64,000 nucleotides of DNA from an uncultured Chloroflexales bacterium (GCA_937902315.1 CALGUG010000056.1:124001-188000); one strand, 5' to 3'; positions 44,260-53,772 are shown, counted from the stretch's first letter. Numbers and translations are program-made. Notes: generated from the sequence alone by a model not told the origin.

Positions 44260-46221
44260 ATGGCATTGAGCACGAGTGGGCTTCAACAGGTGTCTAGATC
44301 GTTCCCCAGCGCGTTGCGTTCCGCATGGCCTGTCTTGCTTAGCCTTCTAGGCTGTTTGTGCGTTGTGGTCGCGGCGCAGAGTTACCTCTGGAGCAGACCG
44401 CACAGTCTTTTCAGCATAAACCCGACCAGCAAAGAAGCCGCGATCGTTATGGATGGCTTCCACGCCTCGGAACGCGATCAACGCGGGCGCTACCGTTGGA
44501 GCACGGGAGAGAGTCACATCAGCTTCCCTCAGTTGGCTGGCAATCAGCGTTTAGGCGTGCGCCTCAACTTGGGGCCGCCGCCTCCAACTATTCCCAATCC
44601 GGCCATCGAGCTAGGCTTCGCCGATGGCAGCGATCTGCGCTTCAATGCCAGCGAGCAAGCACGGATCTACTATCTGCTGCTGCCGGAGCGCGCCGCTCGG
44701 GCTGGCCAGATCCCGATCAAGATCCAAAGCGAATGGACGCAGGTCGGCGACGACGAGCGCCATGTCAGTCTGCGCTTCGAAGGTGCGAGCTTGCGGGTCT
44801 ATGGCGCTGGCCTAACTTGGCCCAATCTGTGGGTCATCACGCTTCAAGGCTTCATTTTGCTCTGTGGACTGGCGATCACCCGCGCCCTACAGCTTCCGCT
44901 GCTCGGTCTGGGCGGGGCTGTGTTGCTGCTGCTCAGCGCCGGCTTGATCTACATCGCCAGCGTTCAGGCGCTTGTGCTGCAAAGCTATCTGCTGCGCTTA
45001 GCTGTTGTGACGCTGCTCCTGACCCTATTGAGCTACAGCCTCCTGCCTTGGCTGATCAAACGCTGGGGCGCGCAGTTCGAGCCTGATCTGCTGCGAGCGT
45101 TTTGGGGAGCCAGCCTTGTAGCGATCGCGCTGCGCCTCACGGGCGTGCTCTACCCAACCTTCGCAGCCCACGATCTGGCGCTGAATGTCGATCGCCTGCT
45201 CAAGAGCGTAACGGGCAATCTGCTGATCACCAACCACTCGTTCGAGTTCGGGGGCGGCACGACGGTCTACCCGCCCGGCCCCTACTTGACCATTCAGCCG
45301 CTGCTACTGTTCGGAATCACCCCGCCCCTGCTGGTGGCTGGAGCTATGGCCTTTATCGACGGCCTGAACGCCTTCGCGGTCGGCCTCTTGGCCCAGCGTT
45401 TCGGGCTCGATAAACGCAGCGCCAGCATGGCCGCTATGCTCTTCGCGGCAGTGCCCGTCACTTGGATGCCGCTCTTCTTCGGCCATTCGGCCCAGATCTT
45501 CGGCCAAGCTATGATGCTGCCGCTACTGCTCGCTCTGTTGGCGGCCTTTCAACAGCCCGACAGCTTGCGCTATTGGATGCTGGCCGGGCTGGCGCTCAGC
45601 GTAGCGCTGCTCAGCCACATCGGCGTGACCGTGATCGCCGTCGCTTGGCTGGGGATCGCATGGCTCTTGATTGTGCTGCGCCGCGTGGGCAGCGGACATG
45701 CCCGCATCGCGCTCTTCAGCCTGATCACAATCAGCTCGTTGATCGCGCTAGCTTTGATCTATGGCATGGTCTTGGGTTCGCACCTGGAACAGACCCAAGA
45801 GATCGGCCAAGAAGCGCTCGGCCAAGAGCTGCAAAGCTCGGCAGCTTGGCTGATCTGGCGCGGCTTTCTGGTCGGCTACAACTCGCTCGGGCTGATCTTG
45901 CCCGCGCTGGGTTTAGCCCTATTCACGCGCCACAAACTTCCCAGCGCTGGCTGGCAGTTTGTGCTGGCCTGGTTGCTGGTCGCCCTGCTCTTCTTGGCGG
46001 TCGAACTCAGCATCGGCCTGCAAGTACGCTATATCTACTTCCTCGCCCCGCTTGTCTGCGTGCTATCGGGCTATCTGCTCGGCTATCTGAGCCGTTTCGG
46101 CCGTTTGCTAGAACTGGCAAGTTGGGCGATTATTGTTTTCCTACTCATCCAAAGTAGTACAACCTGGTACAACGGCGTGCTCTTCGACGCCCGCGTATCC
46201 ATGGTTGCGCTATTACGTTAA
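44260..46221 (+). CDS. Polytopic membrane glycosyltransferase-like protein
   Basis: This 653-residue protein begins with one membrane segment and an extracytoplasmic beta-rich stretch of about 130 residues. Ten or more hydrophobic segments follow. The loop FEFGGGTTVYPPGPYLTIQP is like the YPPG-type loop of GT-C glycosyltransferases that use lipid-linked sugars. No sequence motif names a substrate. The gene stands alone before cutC with a short gap of 45 bases. Confidence 0.68.
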   Translation: MALSTSGLQQVSRSFPSALRSAWPVLLSLLGCLCVVVAAQSYLWSRPHSLFSINPTSKEAAIVMDGFHASERDQRGRYRWSTGESHISFPQLAGNQRLGVRLNLGPPPPTIPNPAIELGFADGSDLRFNASEQARIYYLLLPERAARAGQIPIKIQSEWTQVGDDERHVSLRFEGASLRVYGAGLTWPNLWVITLQGFILLCGLAITRALQLPLLGLGGAVLLLLSAGLIYIASVQALVLQSYLLRLAVVTLLLTLLSYSLLPWLIKRWGAQFEPDLLRAFWGASLVAIALRLTGVLYPTFAAHDLALNVDRLLKSVTGNLLITNHSFEFGGGTTVYPPGPYLTIQPLLLFGITPPLLVAGAMAFIDGLNAFAVGLLAQRFGLDKRSASMAAMLFAAVPVTWMPLFFGHSAQIFGQAMMLPLLLALLAAFQQPDSLRYWMLAGLALSVALLSHIGVTVIAVAWLGIAWLLIVLRRVGSGHARIALFSLITISSLIALALIYGMVLGSHLEQTQEIGQEALGQELQSSAAWLIWRGFLVGYNSLGLILPALGLALFTRHKLPSAGWQFVLAWLLVALLFLAVELSIGLQVRYIYFLAPLVCVLSGYLLGYLSRFGRLLELASWAIIVFLLIQSSTTWYNGVLFDARVSMVALLR

Positions 46222-46266
46222 GCCTAGCCATAGTGTGGCTCACTAGAAACAAAGGAGTTTATCCTT

Positions 46267-47007
46267 ATGAGCGATTCGTTCAAGATCGAAGTTTGTGTCG
46301 ATTCGGTCGAGTCGGCTATCGCCGCCCAAGAGGGTGGTGCCGACCGCGTCGAACTCTGTGATAATCTGCTTGAAGGCGGTACGACCCCCAGCGCGGGTAC
46401 TATTTTGGCCGCCCGCAAGTACCTCAATATCGGTCTGCAAGTCATTATCCGTCCGCGCGGCGGCGACTTCTACTACTCCGATATCGAGTTCGAAATTATG
46501 AAGAGCGATATCGAGTTCGCTAAGAAGGCCGGCGCAAACGGCGTGGTGATCGGCATTCTGACCCCCGAAGGCGATGTCGATAAGGTGCGCACCAAGGAGC
46601 TGATCGAGCTGGCTCGCCCCATGAACGTGACCTTCCACCGCGCCTTCGATGTCACGCGCGACCCCTTCCAAGCGCTCGAAGACCTGATCGAGCTGGGCGT
46701 CGACCGCATTCTGACCTCCGGCCAAGAGGAGTCGGTGCTCGAAGGCTTGGATATGATCACCGAGCTGGTTAAGCGCGCGGGCGATCGCGTCATCATTATG
46801 CCGGGCGGCGGCAGCGAGCGCAATCTCAAGAAGGTTGTGGCCCAAAGCGGCGTCAAAGAGGCCCACGTGGTCGGCCTGCGCGCCATCGAAAGCCCCATGA
46901 TCCACCGCAACGAGCGGGTCTTTATGGGTGGCACCCTGCGTCCGCCGGAATACCTGCGCTACTCGACCGATCCGGCCAAGATCCGCGCCCTGCGCGAAAG
47001 CATCTAA
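46267..47007 (+). CDS. cutC: CutC family protein
   Basis: This 246-residue TIM-barrel protein matches CutC. The N-terminal IEVCVDSVESAIAAQEGGAD, then RVELCDNLLEGGTTPS and VIIRPRGGDFYYSD are the family's signatures, as is the middle FHRAFD. It was first linked to copper tolerance, but its biochemical role is not settled. It starts behind AAAGGAG, and a strong terminator follows. Confidence 0.95.
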   Translation: MSDSFKIEVCVDSVESAIAAQEGGADRVELCDNLLEGGTTPSAGTILAARKYLNIGLQVIIRPRGGDFYYSDIEFEIMKSDIEFAKKAGANGVVIGILTPEGDVDKVRTKELIELARPMNVTFHRAFDVTRDPFQALEDLIELGVDRILTSGQEESVLEGLDMITELVKRAGDRVIIMPGGGSERNLKKVVAQSGVKEAHVVGLRAIESPMIHRNERVFMGGTLRPPEYLRYSTDPAKIRALRESI

Positions 47008-47020
47008 GCCACACACGCAA

Positions 47021-47057
47021 AGAGAGATTTCGTACCTAGTGCGAAATCTCTTTTTTT
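47021..47057 (+). terminator. Rho-independent terminator of cutC
   Basis: AGAGATTTCG (47023-47032) pairs with CGAAATCTCT (47042-47051), followed by a run of seven Ts. Confidence 0.88.
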
Positions 47058-47122
47058 AGCCTATCTGCTTGGTTCTATTCACGCTTCGGCGTCGAAGGCC
47101 TTATCTTCCATTCCTTCCTCAG

Positions 47123-47145
47123 CGCGTCCGCCTTCGGCTATCAAA
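47123..47145 (+). repeat. Dispersed GC-rich element, copy I
   Basis: The core reads CGCGTCCGCCTTCGGCTA then TCAAA and lies in the convergent gap 47058-47345, which otherwise holds only the GGGTGTTG/CAACACCC hairpin at 47207-47232. Confidence 0.85.
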
Positions 47146-47345
47146 TCGCCGTTCCACCCATTCGGGCCTTTTTCGCCTGCGGCGAGCGGAATTCGCCCAT
47201 TTTTAAGGGTGTTGCGCTAACGCACAACACCCTCTCGCCGCGCCCCTCTTCGCGATCCCTCGCGAGTCAGCGCCAGGCACTGCGCCCCGCAGAGCGACAT
47301 TGTCGAAGCTCGAGGACTGGCAGACCAATATTTATGTCAAGCAAA

Positions 47346-48527
47346 CTAGGAGTGGAGCGCCTCGGCCCGGAAGCTGGAGCCGAGCGAGGGCGCTTCCAAG
47401 CCGAACAGATCACTAATGGTTGCGCCCAGATCGGCGAAGGTGCTGCGCACGCCCAAATTGGTACCGGCCTTGACCTGAGCACCCGCCAGCAGAATCGGCA
47501 CATACTCACGCGAGTGGTCGGTGCTGGGCGTGGTCGGATCGTTGCCATGGTCGGCAGTGATCACCAGCAGATCGTCGTCTTGCAGCGCCTTGAGCAGATC
47601 GGGCACGCGCTGATCGAAGGCGGCCAAAGCGGCGGCGTAGCCCTGCACATTGTTGCGATGCCCAAACTTGGCATCGAAGTCGACCAAGTTGGTGAAGATC
47701 AAGCCACGCCGCTTCTGCTGCTTCATGGCCTGCAAAGTCTTATCGACGCCATCCATGTTGTGCTCGGTGTGCACCGCATCGGTGATGCCAACGCCCGCAA
47801 AGATATCCTCGATCTTGCCGATCGCATAGACCATCAAGCCAGCATCCTTGAGCTTCTCCAGCACGGTCGGCGCGGGAGGCGTAACCGAGAAATCGCGTCG
47901 ATTGGCGGTGCGTTCCCAAGCGCCCGAGCGGCCCACAAAGGGGCGCGCGATCACGCGCAAAACCTCGTAGGGCCCGCGCAGCTGTTCGCGCGCGATCCGG
48001 CACATCTCGTAGAGCTGATCGAGCGGCACCACCTCTTCGTGGGCGGCGATCTGAAAGACGCTATCCGCCGAGGTGTAGATGATCGGCTTGCCCGTGCGCA
48101 CATGCTCGTCGCCCAATTCGTCGAGAATCGTCGTGCCCGAGGCTGCTTTGTTGCCCAGCGTGCCACGCCCAATGGCCGCCTCAAAGCGCTCCATCACCTC
48201 GGGGGGGAAGCCATCGGGAAAGACCGGGAAGGCTTGATTCACCTTCACACCCATCAGTTCCCAGTGGCCGGTCGAAGTGTCTTTGCCCGCCGACTGCTCG
48301 GCCATTTTCGCATACGCGCCTTTAGGTGCCTCCGCTGGCGGCACGCCCTCCAAAGGCGCGATATTGCCCAGACCCAAGGCCGCCATGTTTGGCACATGCA
48401 GACCGCCCATAGCTTTGGCGATATTGCCCAAGGTGTTGCTGCCCACATCGCCGAAATCGGCTGCATCGGGCGCTTCGCCGATACCAACGCTATCGAGCAC
48501 CACAACAATGACGCGATTAATGCTCAT
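47346..48527 (-). CDS. deoB: Phosphopentomutase
   Basis: This 393-residue metalloenzyme of the alkaline-phosphatase superfamily moves the phosphate between C1 and C5 of (deoxy)ribose. Metal-site motifs are VVLDSVGIGEAPDA at the start, DTSTGHWELMG in the first third and ITADHGNDPTTPSTDHSREY near the C-terminus. The start follows GAGGAGG. A long antisense frame across it is a codon-bias shadow. Confidence 0.97.
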   Translation of the reverse strand: MSINRVIVVVLDSVGIGEAPDAADFGDVGSNTLGNIAKAMGGLHVPNMAALGLGNIAPLEGVPPAEAPKGAYAKMAEQSAGKDTSTGHWELMGVKVNQAFPVFPDGFPPEVMERFEAAIGRGTLGNKAASGTTILDELGDEHVRTGKPIIYTSADSVFQIAAHEEVVPLDQLYEMCRIAREQLRGPYEVLRVIARPFVGRSGAWERTANRRDFSVTPPAPTVLEKLKDAGLMVYAIGKIEDIFAGVGITDAVHTEHNMDGVDKTLQAMKQQKRRGLIFTNLVDFDAKFGHRNNVQGYAAALAAFDQRVPDLLKALQDDDLLVITADHGNDPTTPSTDHSREYVPILLAGAQVKAGTNLGVRSTFADLGATISDLFGLEAPSLGSSFRAEALHS

Positions 48528-48887
48528 GGATGCCTCCTCTTCGAGTATCTCTCAAACATTCCCAACAAAAAAGGTAAAACAAGGGCAGCCTCAACGCCCA
48601 TGCTCAACGCCAAGGAGCAGAGTCGATCAAACGGCCTCTCCTAACAGTCTACATCATAACAAAACGAATAAACGATCCAAAAAGCGATATCTGTTTATGC
48701 TTGTTACAAGCTGGATCGGCTGTGAAGCGCATGGGCACGAAGGGCTGCGCGGTTTGCTTGTTTCGATAGCGCTCTCAAGCGTTATCGCGGGCCGAGTGGA
48801 TGTAGAGCAATCGCTCACTGCGCCCGTGAGGCGAGCAACTGCAGAGGCTGTTATGGTAGTACGATCGTCGCAAGGAGTCAATCTCTG
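48528..48887. other. Intergenic region between deoB and the VOC gene
   Basis: The two divergent genes are separated here. I see no gene or repeat. Apparent frames have no support. Confidence 0.4.
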
Positions 48888-48896
48888 TGGTATTAT
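48888..48896 (+). promoter_or_regulatory. Extended -10 box of the VOC gene
   Basis: TGGTATTAT lies about 42 bases upstream of the chosen start. The -35 region (TCGCAA) is weak. Confidence 0.45.
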
Positions 48897-48937
48897 CTGA
48901 GAGTCCCAATCTTTTCAAAATAGAAATGAGGTCGTCG

Positions 48938-49351
48938 ATGATCACAGATATCGGGCATGCCGCCTTCGGCGCGTACGATCTGGAAAAAACGCTGGCGTTT
49001 TATGAACTGTTGGGAATCAAAGAATCATTTCGGCTCCACCACGATGACGGCTCGCTGATGCTGGTTTATCTGCATGTAGCGGGCGACCGCTTTATCGAAG
49101 TCTTCCCCAATGGGCCTGAACCCGACCCCAACCGCAAAAGCAGCTTCCGTCACCTCTGCTTAGTCGTCGATGACATCGTCGCCACCGTCGAAAAACTGCG
49201 CTCGCAGGGTGTCGAAATCGACCGCGAAGTCAAGATGGGCCTCGATACTAATCTGCAAGCTTGGATCCACGACCCCGACGGCAATGCGATCGAACTAATG
49301 CAGCTCTCGGAAGATAGCCCACAACGCAAGATCGCACGCGCCGCCGCATGA
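48938..49351 (+). CDS. VOC superfamily (glyoxalase-like) protein
   Basis: This 137-residue protein starts at the ATG at 48938 behind GAGG. The paired beta-alpha-beta units give the metal ligands expected in vicinal-oxygen-chelate enzymes: His in DIGHAAFG, Glu in RFIEVFPNG, His in FRHLCLVV and Glu in NAIELMQ. The overall layout is like lactoylglutathione lyase or a related lyase or epimerase. The substrate is open. The MITE-like element at 49358 follows directly. Confidence 0.82.
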   Translation: MITDIGHAAFGAYDLEKTLAFYELLGIKESFRLHHDDGSLMLVYLHVAGDRFIEVFPNGPEPDPNRKSSFRHLCLVVDDIVATVEKLRSQGVEIDREVKMGLDTNLQAWIHDPDGNAIELMQLSEDSPQRKIARAAA

Positions 49352-49357
49352 GCTTCC

Positions 49358-49526
49358 ACCAAATCCGTTTAAATTATCGGCTTTGAGGTGGTCTTTCAGC
49401 ACACCTAGCTACACCCCTCGTTTGTTGGGCGGAATGTTGGTAGCCGTAGGCGGACGCGCTAAGGACCCTCTTTTTGGAGCAAAACCTAGCCGCAGCAATC
49501 TGAAGCAAGCAATACGGATTTGATAT
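49358..49526. mobile_element. Composite MITE-like element, copy 5, with GC-rich core inside
   Basis: The ends are ACCAAATCCG (49358-49367) and CGGATTTGATAT (49515-49526), inverted repeats of the MITE family. The 169-bp unit lacks the usual internal block and instead carries dispersed element J at 49436-49458. It links the two repeat families. Confidence 0.65.
49436..49458 (-). repeat. Dispersed GC-rich element, copy J
   Basis: The plus strand reads GTTGGTAGCCGTAGGCGG then ACGCG, inside the composite element. Confidence 0.85.
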
Positions 49527-49540
49527 TAGTTGTAGATGTA

Positions 49541-49573
49541 CAGATGCCTCTCGCTACTCTTGAGAGGCATCTG
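49541..49573 (-). terminator. Inverted repeat over the end of the GT-C-like gene
   Basis: CAGATGCCTCTC (49541-49552) pairs with GAGAGGCATCTG (49562-49573), which includes the last codons of the minus-strand gene. No T-run follows. Confidence 0.45.
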
Positions 49574-50960
49574 CCATTTGATACTCGGCCCGAAGTGTCG
49601 CAAAGAGCAGGTCGTCATTAATAAACTCGCCATCTCGATAGCGCCAAATCGTCTTATGCAAAGGTAAAAGCGCCTCTAGATATGAGTCGCTCACAAAATG
49701 TTTCGTCACATAGTGCGGCACTTCAACCTCATACAGCTCATGCACGCCCATAATAAACCACCAAGCTGGTTCCTCACTATACAGTAGACGATCGGGATGA
49801 TCGAGATAGTAGCGCCCCTCTTGTTCCGCGCGCTGCAGGCGCATATCCCACCAATTATGGCTCTCCACTGTGCTGGGCAGCACAACCAACACCACTAACA
49901 CAATGGCTACGATCTTACCCGTTTGGGAAGGCAAACGGGCGAGCACAACCATGGTCCATAACAGTGCCACCGTATGCAAGATATATGGCACCCTATTCCA
50001 AGTATTCGGCACATTGTAGGTCAACAAAACCGGATAAGCTACAGCATAGATCGCAGTGAGGGCAGAAGCGAGCAGGACACAGCCCACCAGCAACATGCGC
50101 CAGTTGATCAAGCGGCGCCAACAAAGGTAGGCTACTAAACAGAAAGCTCCACCATAGACAATATAGCCGAACGGGCTGAGCGTTAGACTGTATGGCAAAA
50201 CCGTTAAATAACGCAGATAATCTGGCAGATCGAGCAAGCGCTCGGTATAGGTTAAATCTGATCCCAAAGCCCAAAAACGATAGAAGACATATACGACCAA
50301 GACCACAACAGAGATCAGGCTTATCACATAACGACGATAAGCGAAACCGAGCAGAAATAGAAAGGTTGGCAGCGTGGTCGCAAAAATCTCTTTGGAATGG
50401 ACAGAACACAGCGCAAACAAGCTGATAAGGCCCACCAGCCAATAGGGGATACGATCGTAGCGGCGACAGGCATACAGGGCACACCAGCTCGCGGCGAGCC
50501 CAAACAGCAATCCTTCCAGATAGTGCCGAGTCGAAATAAAAAAAAGGATCGAAAGGGTTGAAGGAAGCAACATCCAGATCAGCGGCGTTGCCGTCGCGAT
50601 CAAGCGATTAGCTGTGCAGAGCAGCATAAATGCATACATCAACAATACAACCGCCAAAAACGACAACAGCGTATGCCAGTAGGCTGCCGCTGGATTAGCT
50701 CCAAACATATGCACATCGCTCCAAAAAGAGAGCATTTGCAAAGGAACAAGCGCCTTACCCATTCCAAAACCCCGAATGACATCACGATCGATGAAAATCG
50801 CCAGTGGATGCAGCACATCGCGCATATCCGCGTACAGACCCGGATCATCTTCAAACCACCATCGTTCGGGCAAGCGCAGATACACAAGCGCAAAGAGGAA
50901 GGCTGCAAACCCTAGTAAAAGAGGAGCTACAAACGAACGAAACACTCGTAATCGATCCAT
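49554..50960 (-). CDS. Polytopic membrane protein, GT-C-like
   Basis: This 468-residue protein has about ten to eleven membrane segments. The first external loop contains WWFEDDPGLYADMRDV; an acidic E-D-D pair in this place is typical of GT-C glycosyltransferases. A soluble C-terminal ~110 residues follow (VESHNWWDMRLQRAEQEGRY). The gene stands alone, with no neighbours on its strand that would hint at a polysaccharide pathway. It may use a polyprenyl-phosphate sugar; this is inference. Confidence 0.65.
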   Translation of the reverse strand: MDRLRVFRSFVAPLLLGFAAFLFALVYLRLPERWWFEDDPGLYADMRDVLHPLAIFIDRDVIRGFGMGKALVPLQMLSFWSDVHMFGANPAAAYWHTLLSFLAVVLLMYAFMLLCTANRLIATATPLIWMLLPSTLSILFFISTRHYLEGLLFGLAASWCALYACRRYDRIPYWLVGLISLFALCSVHSKEIFATTLPTFLFLLGFAYRRYVISLISVVVLVVYVFYRFWALGSDLTYTERLLDLPDYLRYLTVLPYSLTLSPFGYIVYGGAFCLVAYLCWRRLINWRMLLVGCVLLASALTAIYAVAYPVLLTYNVPNTWNRVPYILHTVALLWTMVVLARLPSQTGKIVAIVLVVLVVLPSTVESHNWWDMRLQRAEQEGRYYLDHPDRLLYSEEPAWWFIMGVHELYEVEVPHYVTKHFVSDSYLEALLPLHKTIWRYRDGEFINDDLLFATLRAEYQMADASQE

Positions 50961-51236
50961 ACCATGTCTCTACAATCAGATCTGATCGCATAACTTGACA
51001 AGATGCATCGTGTTGGACACTCTACGAGGATCGAAAATGAGGGCATCAAGAGAGATGTATTGCAGAAGCACCCTAGCAGACGAAAAGCTGGTTTACCTCG
51101 CTTGGGGCATTATACAGCCAAAAACACTACGGCTTGCATACGGCTTCCATATCAGCAAAAACAGAACATTTTTGCAAAAGAATGGTATACTATCAGAGGG
51201 AAACGCAGGCTTATAGACGGGTTTAAAGGAGGGATG

Positions 51237-52016
51237 ATGAGTCGACCAAAGAACTATCTGATTGATATGGATGGAGTATTGGTACGCGGCGCACAACCGA
51301 TCCCAGGTGCAAACGAATTCTTACTCCGTTTGCAATCCGCAGGGGCCAAATTTCTCGTGCTCACCAATAATTCACTCTATACCGCTCGTGATCTGCATGC
51401 TCGACTCAACCACATCGGCCTCGAACTGCCCGCCAATGCGATCTATACCTCGGCTATGGCGACCGCCAGCTTTCTGCATCGCCAAAACCCACGTGGCTCG
51501 GCTTTTGTCATCGGCGAAGCGGGCCTAACCACCGCGCTACACGACATCGGCTATGTGATCACCGATCTGCAGCCCGACTATGTGGTGCTGGGCGAAACCA
51601 CCTTTTATAGCTTTGAGCGTATCACGCAAGCCATGCGTTTTATCGCTTCAGGAGCGCGTTTCATTGCCACCAACCCCGATGTCTCCGGCCCTACCGAAGC
51701 AGGGCTTGCGCCTGCGACCGGCGCAGTGGCCGCCTTGATCCAGGCCGCAACCGGTGTCGCACCCTACTTCATCGGCAAGCCGAATCCGTTAATGATGCGC
51801 ACAGCCTTACGCTCGATCAACGCGCATTCGGAAGAATCGATTATGGTGGGGGATCGTATGGATACTGATATTATTGGGGGGACGGAGAGCGGCCTTGAAA
51901 CGATTCTGGTTCTGAGCGGTGTCACTCGTCGCGAGGATGTCGAACGCTACCCCTACCGTCCAACCTATATCGTCGAATCGGTAGCAGATATCGAAATCGC
52001 TATGCTCGATGAGTAA
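51237..52016 (+). CDS. HAD-superfamily (NagD-like) hydrolase
   Basis: This 259-residue protein starts at 51237; an ATG at 51234 is immediately before it and AAAGGAGG lies just upstream. HAD motif I is YLIDMDGVLVRG, motif II is FLVLTNNSL, motif III includes IGKPNPLM, and motif IV is MVGDRMDTDIIGG. The C2a cap places it with HAD-IIA enzymes such as NagD and nitrophenylphosphatase-like proteins. It is a phosphatase of unknown substrate. A TGG-TATACT box lies at 51183-51191. Confidence 0.92.
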   Translation: MSRPKNYLIDMDGVLVRGAQPIPGANEFLLRLQSAGAKFLVLTNNSLYTARDLHARLNHIGLELPANAIYTSAMATASFLHRQNPRGSAFVIGEAGLTTALHDIGYVITDLQPDYVVLGETTFYSFERITQAMRFIASGARFIATNPDVSGPTEAGLAPATGAVAALIQAATGVAPYFIGKPNPLMMRTALRSINAHSEESIMVGDRMDTDIIGGTESGLETILVLSGVTRREDVERYPYRPTYIVESVADIEIAMLDE

Positions 52017-52023
52017 GAGGCGC

Positions 52024-52224
52024 TTATCTATCGCGCTGAGGGCGGCCATAAAATGTCAGCAATGTTGCGGTATATTTGCGTAGTTCTGCATCAGAGAGCT
52101 TAGCCAGCTTGGCGGCATGCTGTTTGGCATCGAAATAGCAGAGTGTTTGTTCTTGGCTGCAGGGTGCGATAAAACAAGCACGAATGCAAGCAAGATGTTG
52201 ATGAAGCGTGTTGCGAATAGACAT
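52024..52224 (-). CDS. Small Cys-containing hypothetical protein
   Basis: This 66-residue open frame begins with ATG at 52224 and ends with TAA at 52024. The sequence has four cysteines (HLACIRACFIAPCSQEQTLC) and a helical C-terminus (KLAKLSDAELRKYTATLLTF). It lies in the gap between the HAD gene and the SbcD-like gene. No family is recognised and the ribosome site is weak; it may be spurious. Confidence 0.4.
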   Translation of the reverse strand: MSIRNTLHQHLACIRACFIAPCSQEQTLCYFDAKQHAAKLAKLSDAELRKYTATLLTFYGRPQRDR

Positions 52225-52308
52225 ACTGGATCCCGTTCCGTATAACCACTTCCAACTACGAGTATAGAGTACTAAGCGAAGCATAACATCGGAATAAAGA
52301 CTGAAATC

Positions 52309-53529
52309 ATGATAAAAATATTGCACCTAGCCGACTTGCATATCGGCATGGAAAATTATGGCAAGATCGACCCCGCCACGGGTCTGCACTCGCGTCTGCT
52401 CGACTATCTGCGCTGCTTCGACGAGGCCATCGAGATCGGCATGCGCGAAGAGGTAGACTTGGTCTTGATCGCTGGCGATATCTATAAAAATCGCACGCCC
52501 AACCCAACCCATCAGCGCGAATTCGCCAAGCGCATCCGTCGGATCTGTGCGGCGGGTATTCCAGTCTTTATCATCACCGGCAACCACGATATTTCGCCGG
52601 CCCTCGGGCGTGCTCACGCCGTCGAGATCTTCGCAACCCTCGATATCGAAGGCGTCACCATCGCCGACCGCCCCAAGCTGCATTGGATCGAGACCCGCAA
52701 AGGCGAGGTTCAGATCATCGCCCTGCCTTGGATCTCGCGCCAAAGTCTGCTAACGAAGGAGGAGCTGAAACAGGCTTCGCTCAACGAGATCGAATCCGAA
52801 CTGCGCAAGCGGGTGGATCGTTTCATCGAGCAATCGGCCGCCGAGCTCGATCCCAATGTACCTGCTGTGCTAGCCTTCCACGGATCGATCGACGGCGCGG
52901 TTTTGGGTGCAGAGCGCAGCATCACGCTGGGCCAAGATATGGTGCTGGCCCGCAGCATCGTGGCCCAAGCAGGCATCGACTACGTCGCCTTGGGGCATAT
53001 CCACAAACACCAATCGCTTGGCGAACACCCGCCGATCGTCTACCCTGGCAGCATCGAACGAATCGACTTCGGTGAAGCCAAAGACGACAAAGGCTGTGTG
53101 ATCGTCGAACTCGAGCGCGGCAATACGCGCTGGAGCTTCCATAAACTGCCAGCTCGCCCGTTTATCTCTATTGAGGTCGATGTTCGCAACCAACCCAACC
53201 CTGTGGCGCGAATCGAAACCGCTATTGAGCGCCACGATCTTCAGGAAGCGGTCGTTCGTGTCGTAATCCAAGCGACGCGCGAACAGAGCGCGATCTTATC
53301 GGAAGAGCAGATCCGCAGCCAGCTCGAAGAAGCAGGGGCTTTCTTGGTCGCAAGCGTCAGCATCGAAGTAGCGCGCGAAGAACGGGGACGCTATAGCAGC
53401 GTCGAACAAGAGCTGATGGGAGGCCTAACCCCACGCCGAGCCCTCGAACTCTACTTGCAGTCAAAGCAGCTCGATCCGGCCCGAATCGCAACCCTTCTAG
53501 CTGCCCACGACGAGCTTGTTGGAGACTAA
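52309..53529 (+). CDS. SbcD/Mre11-like DNA repair exonuclease
   Basis: This 406-residue metallophosphoesterase has the Mre11/SbcD nuclease motifs in order: HLADLHIG, LIAGDIYKN, ITGNHDI, AFHGSIDG and ALGHIHKHQ. It is expected to process DNA ends and hairpins together with the SbcC/Rad50 ATPase, but no SbcC gene follows. The C-terminal region (about 290-400) corresponds to the capping domain. The ribosome site is weak. Confidence 0.88.
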   Translation: MIKILHLADLHIGMENYGKIDPATGLHSRLLDYLRCFDEAIEIGMREEVDLVLIAGDIYKNRTPNPTHQREFAKRIRRICAAGIPVFIITGNHDISPALGRAHAVEIFATLDIEGVTIADRPKLHWIETRKGEVQIIALPWISRQSLLTKEELKQASLNEIESELRKRVDRFIEQSAAELDPNVPAVLAFHGSIDGAVLGAERSITLGQDMVLARSIVAQAGIDYVALGHIHKHQSLGEHPPIVYPGSIERIDFGEAKDDKGCVIVELERGNTRWSFHKLPARPFISIEVDVRNQPNPVARIETAIERHDLQEAVVRVVIQATREQSAILSEEQIRSQLEEAGAFLVASVSIEVAREERGRYSSVEQELMGGLTPRRALELYLQSKQLDPARIATLLAAHDELVGD

Positions 53530-53636
53530 CCTCGACTGATTGATTTTATAGATCTTTCGACTAAAAACCATATATTTCTGGTCTGATTAAACCGAGACTC
53601 AGCACTTGAATTTGCGGGGTTTTAGGTTATGCTAGT

Positions 53637-53668
53637 GCTCGTGTGTTGAAAGCCCCCGATACACGAGC
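53637..53668 (+). terminator. Possible terminator of the SbcD-like gene
   Basis: GCTCGTGT (53637-53644) pairs with ACACGAGC (53661-53668) over a 16-base loop. Ts follow only after 16 bases, so it is weak. Confidence 0.35.
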
Positions 53669-53741
53669 CTCCTCAAACTTTTTCTATGCCAATCTAAGTA
53701 TTTGTATAACAAACTATTGTAAATCGTTATTACTAATCGTC

Positions 53742-53770
53742 TTGACACTACCACGGTTCTGTGATAGACT
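53742..53770 (+). promoter_or_regulatory. Promoter of nrdJ
   Basis: TTGACA (53742-53747) and TAGACT (53765-53770) have 17-base spacing, a consensus -35 box. Transcription would begin near 53777, giving a 215-base leader. Confidence 0.75.
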
Positions 53771-53772
53771 AA

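Noticed and set aside
47334..48644. 436-codon plus-strand frame opposite deoB
   Set aside because: The minus strand encodes a full phosphopentomutase with a fitting ribosome site. The plus-strand peptide has no family features.
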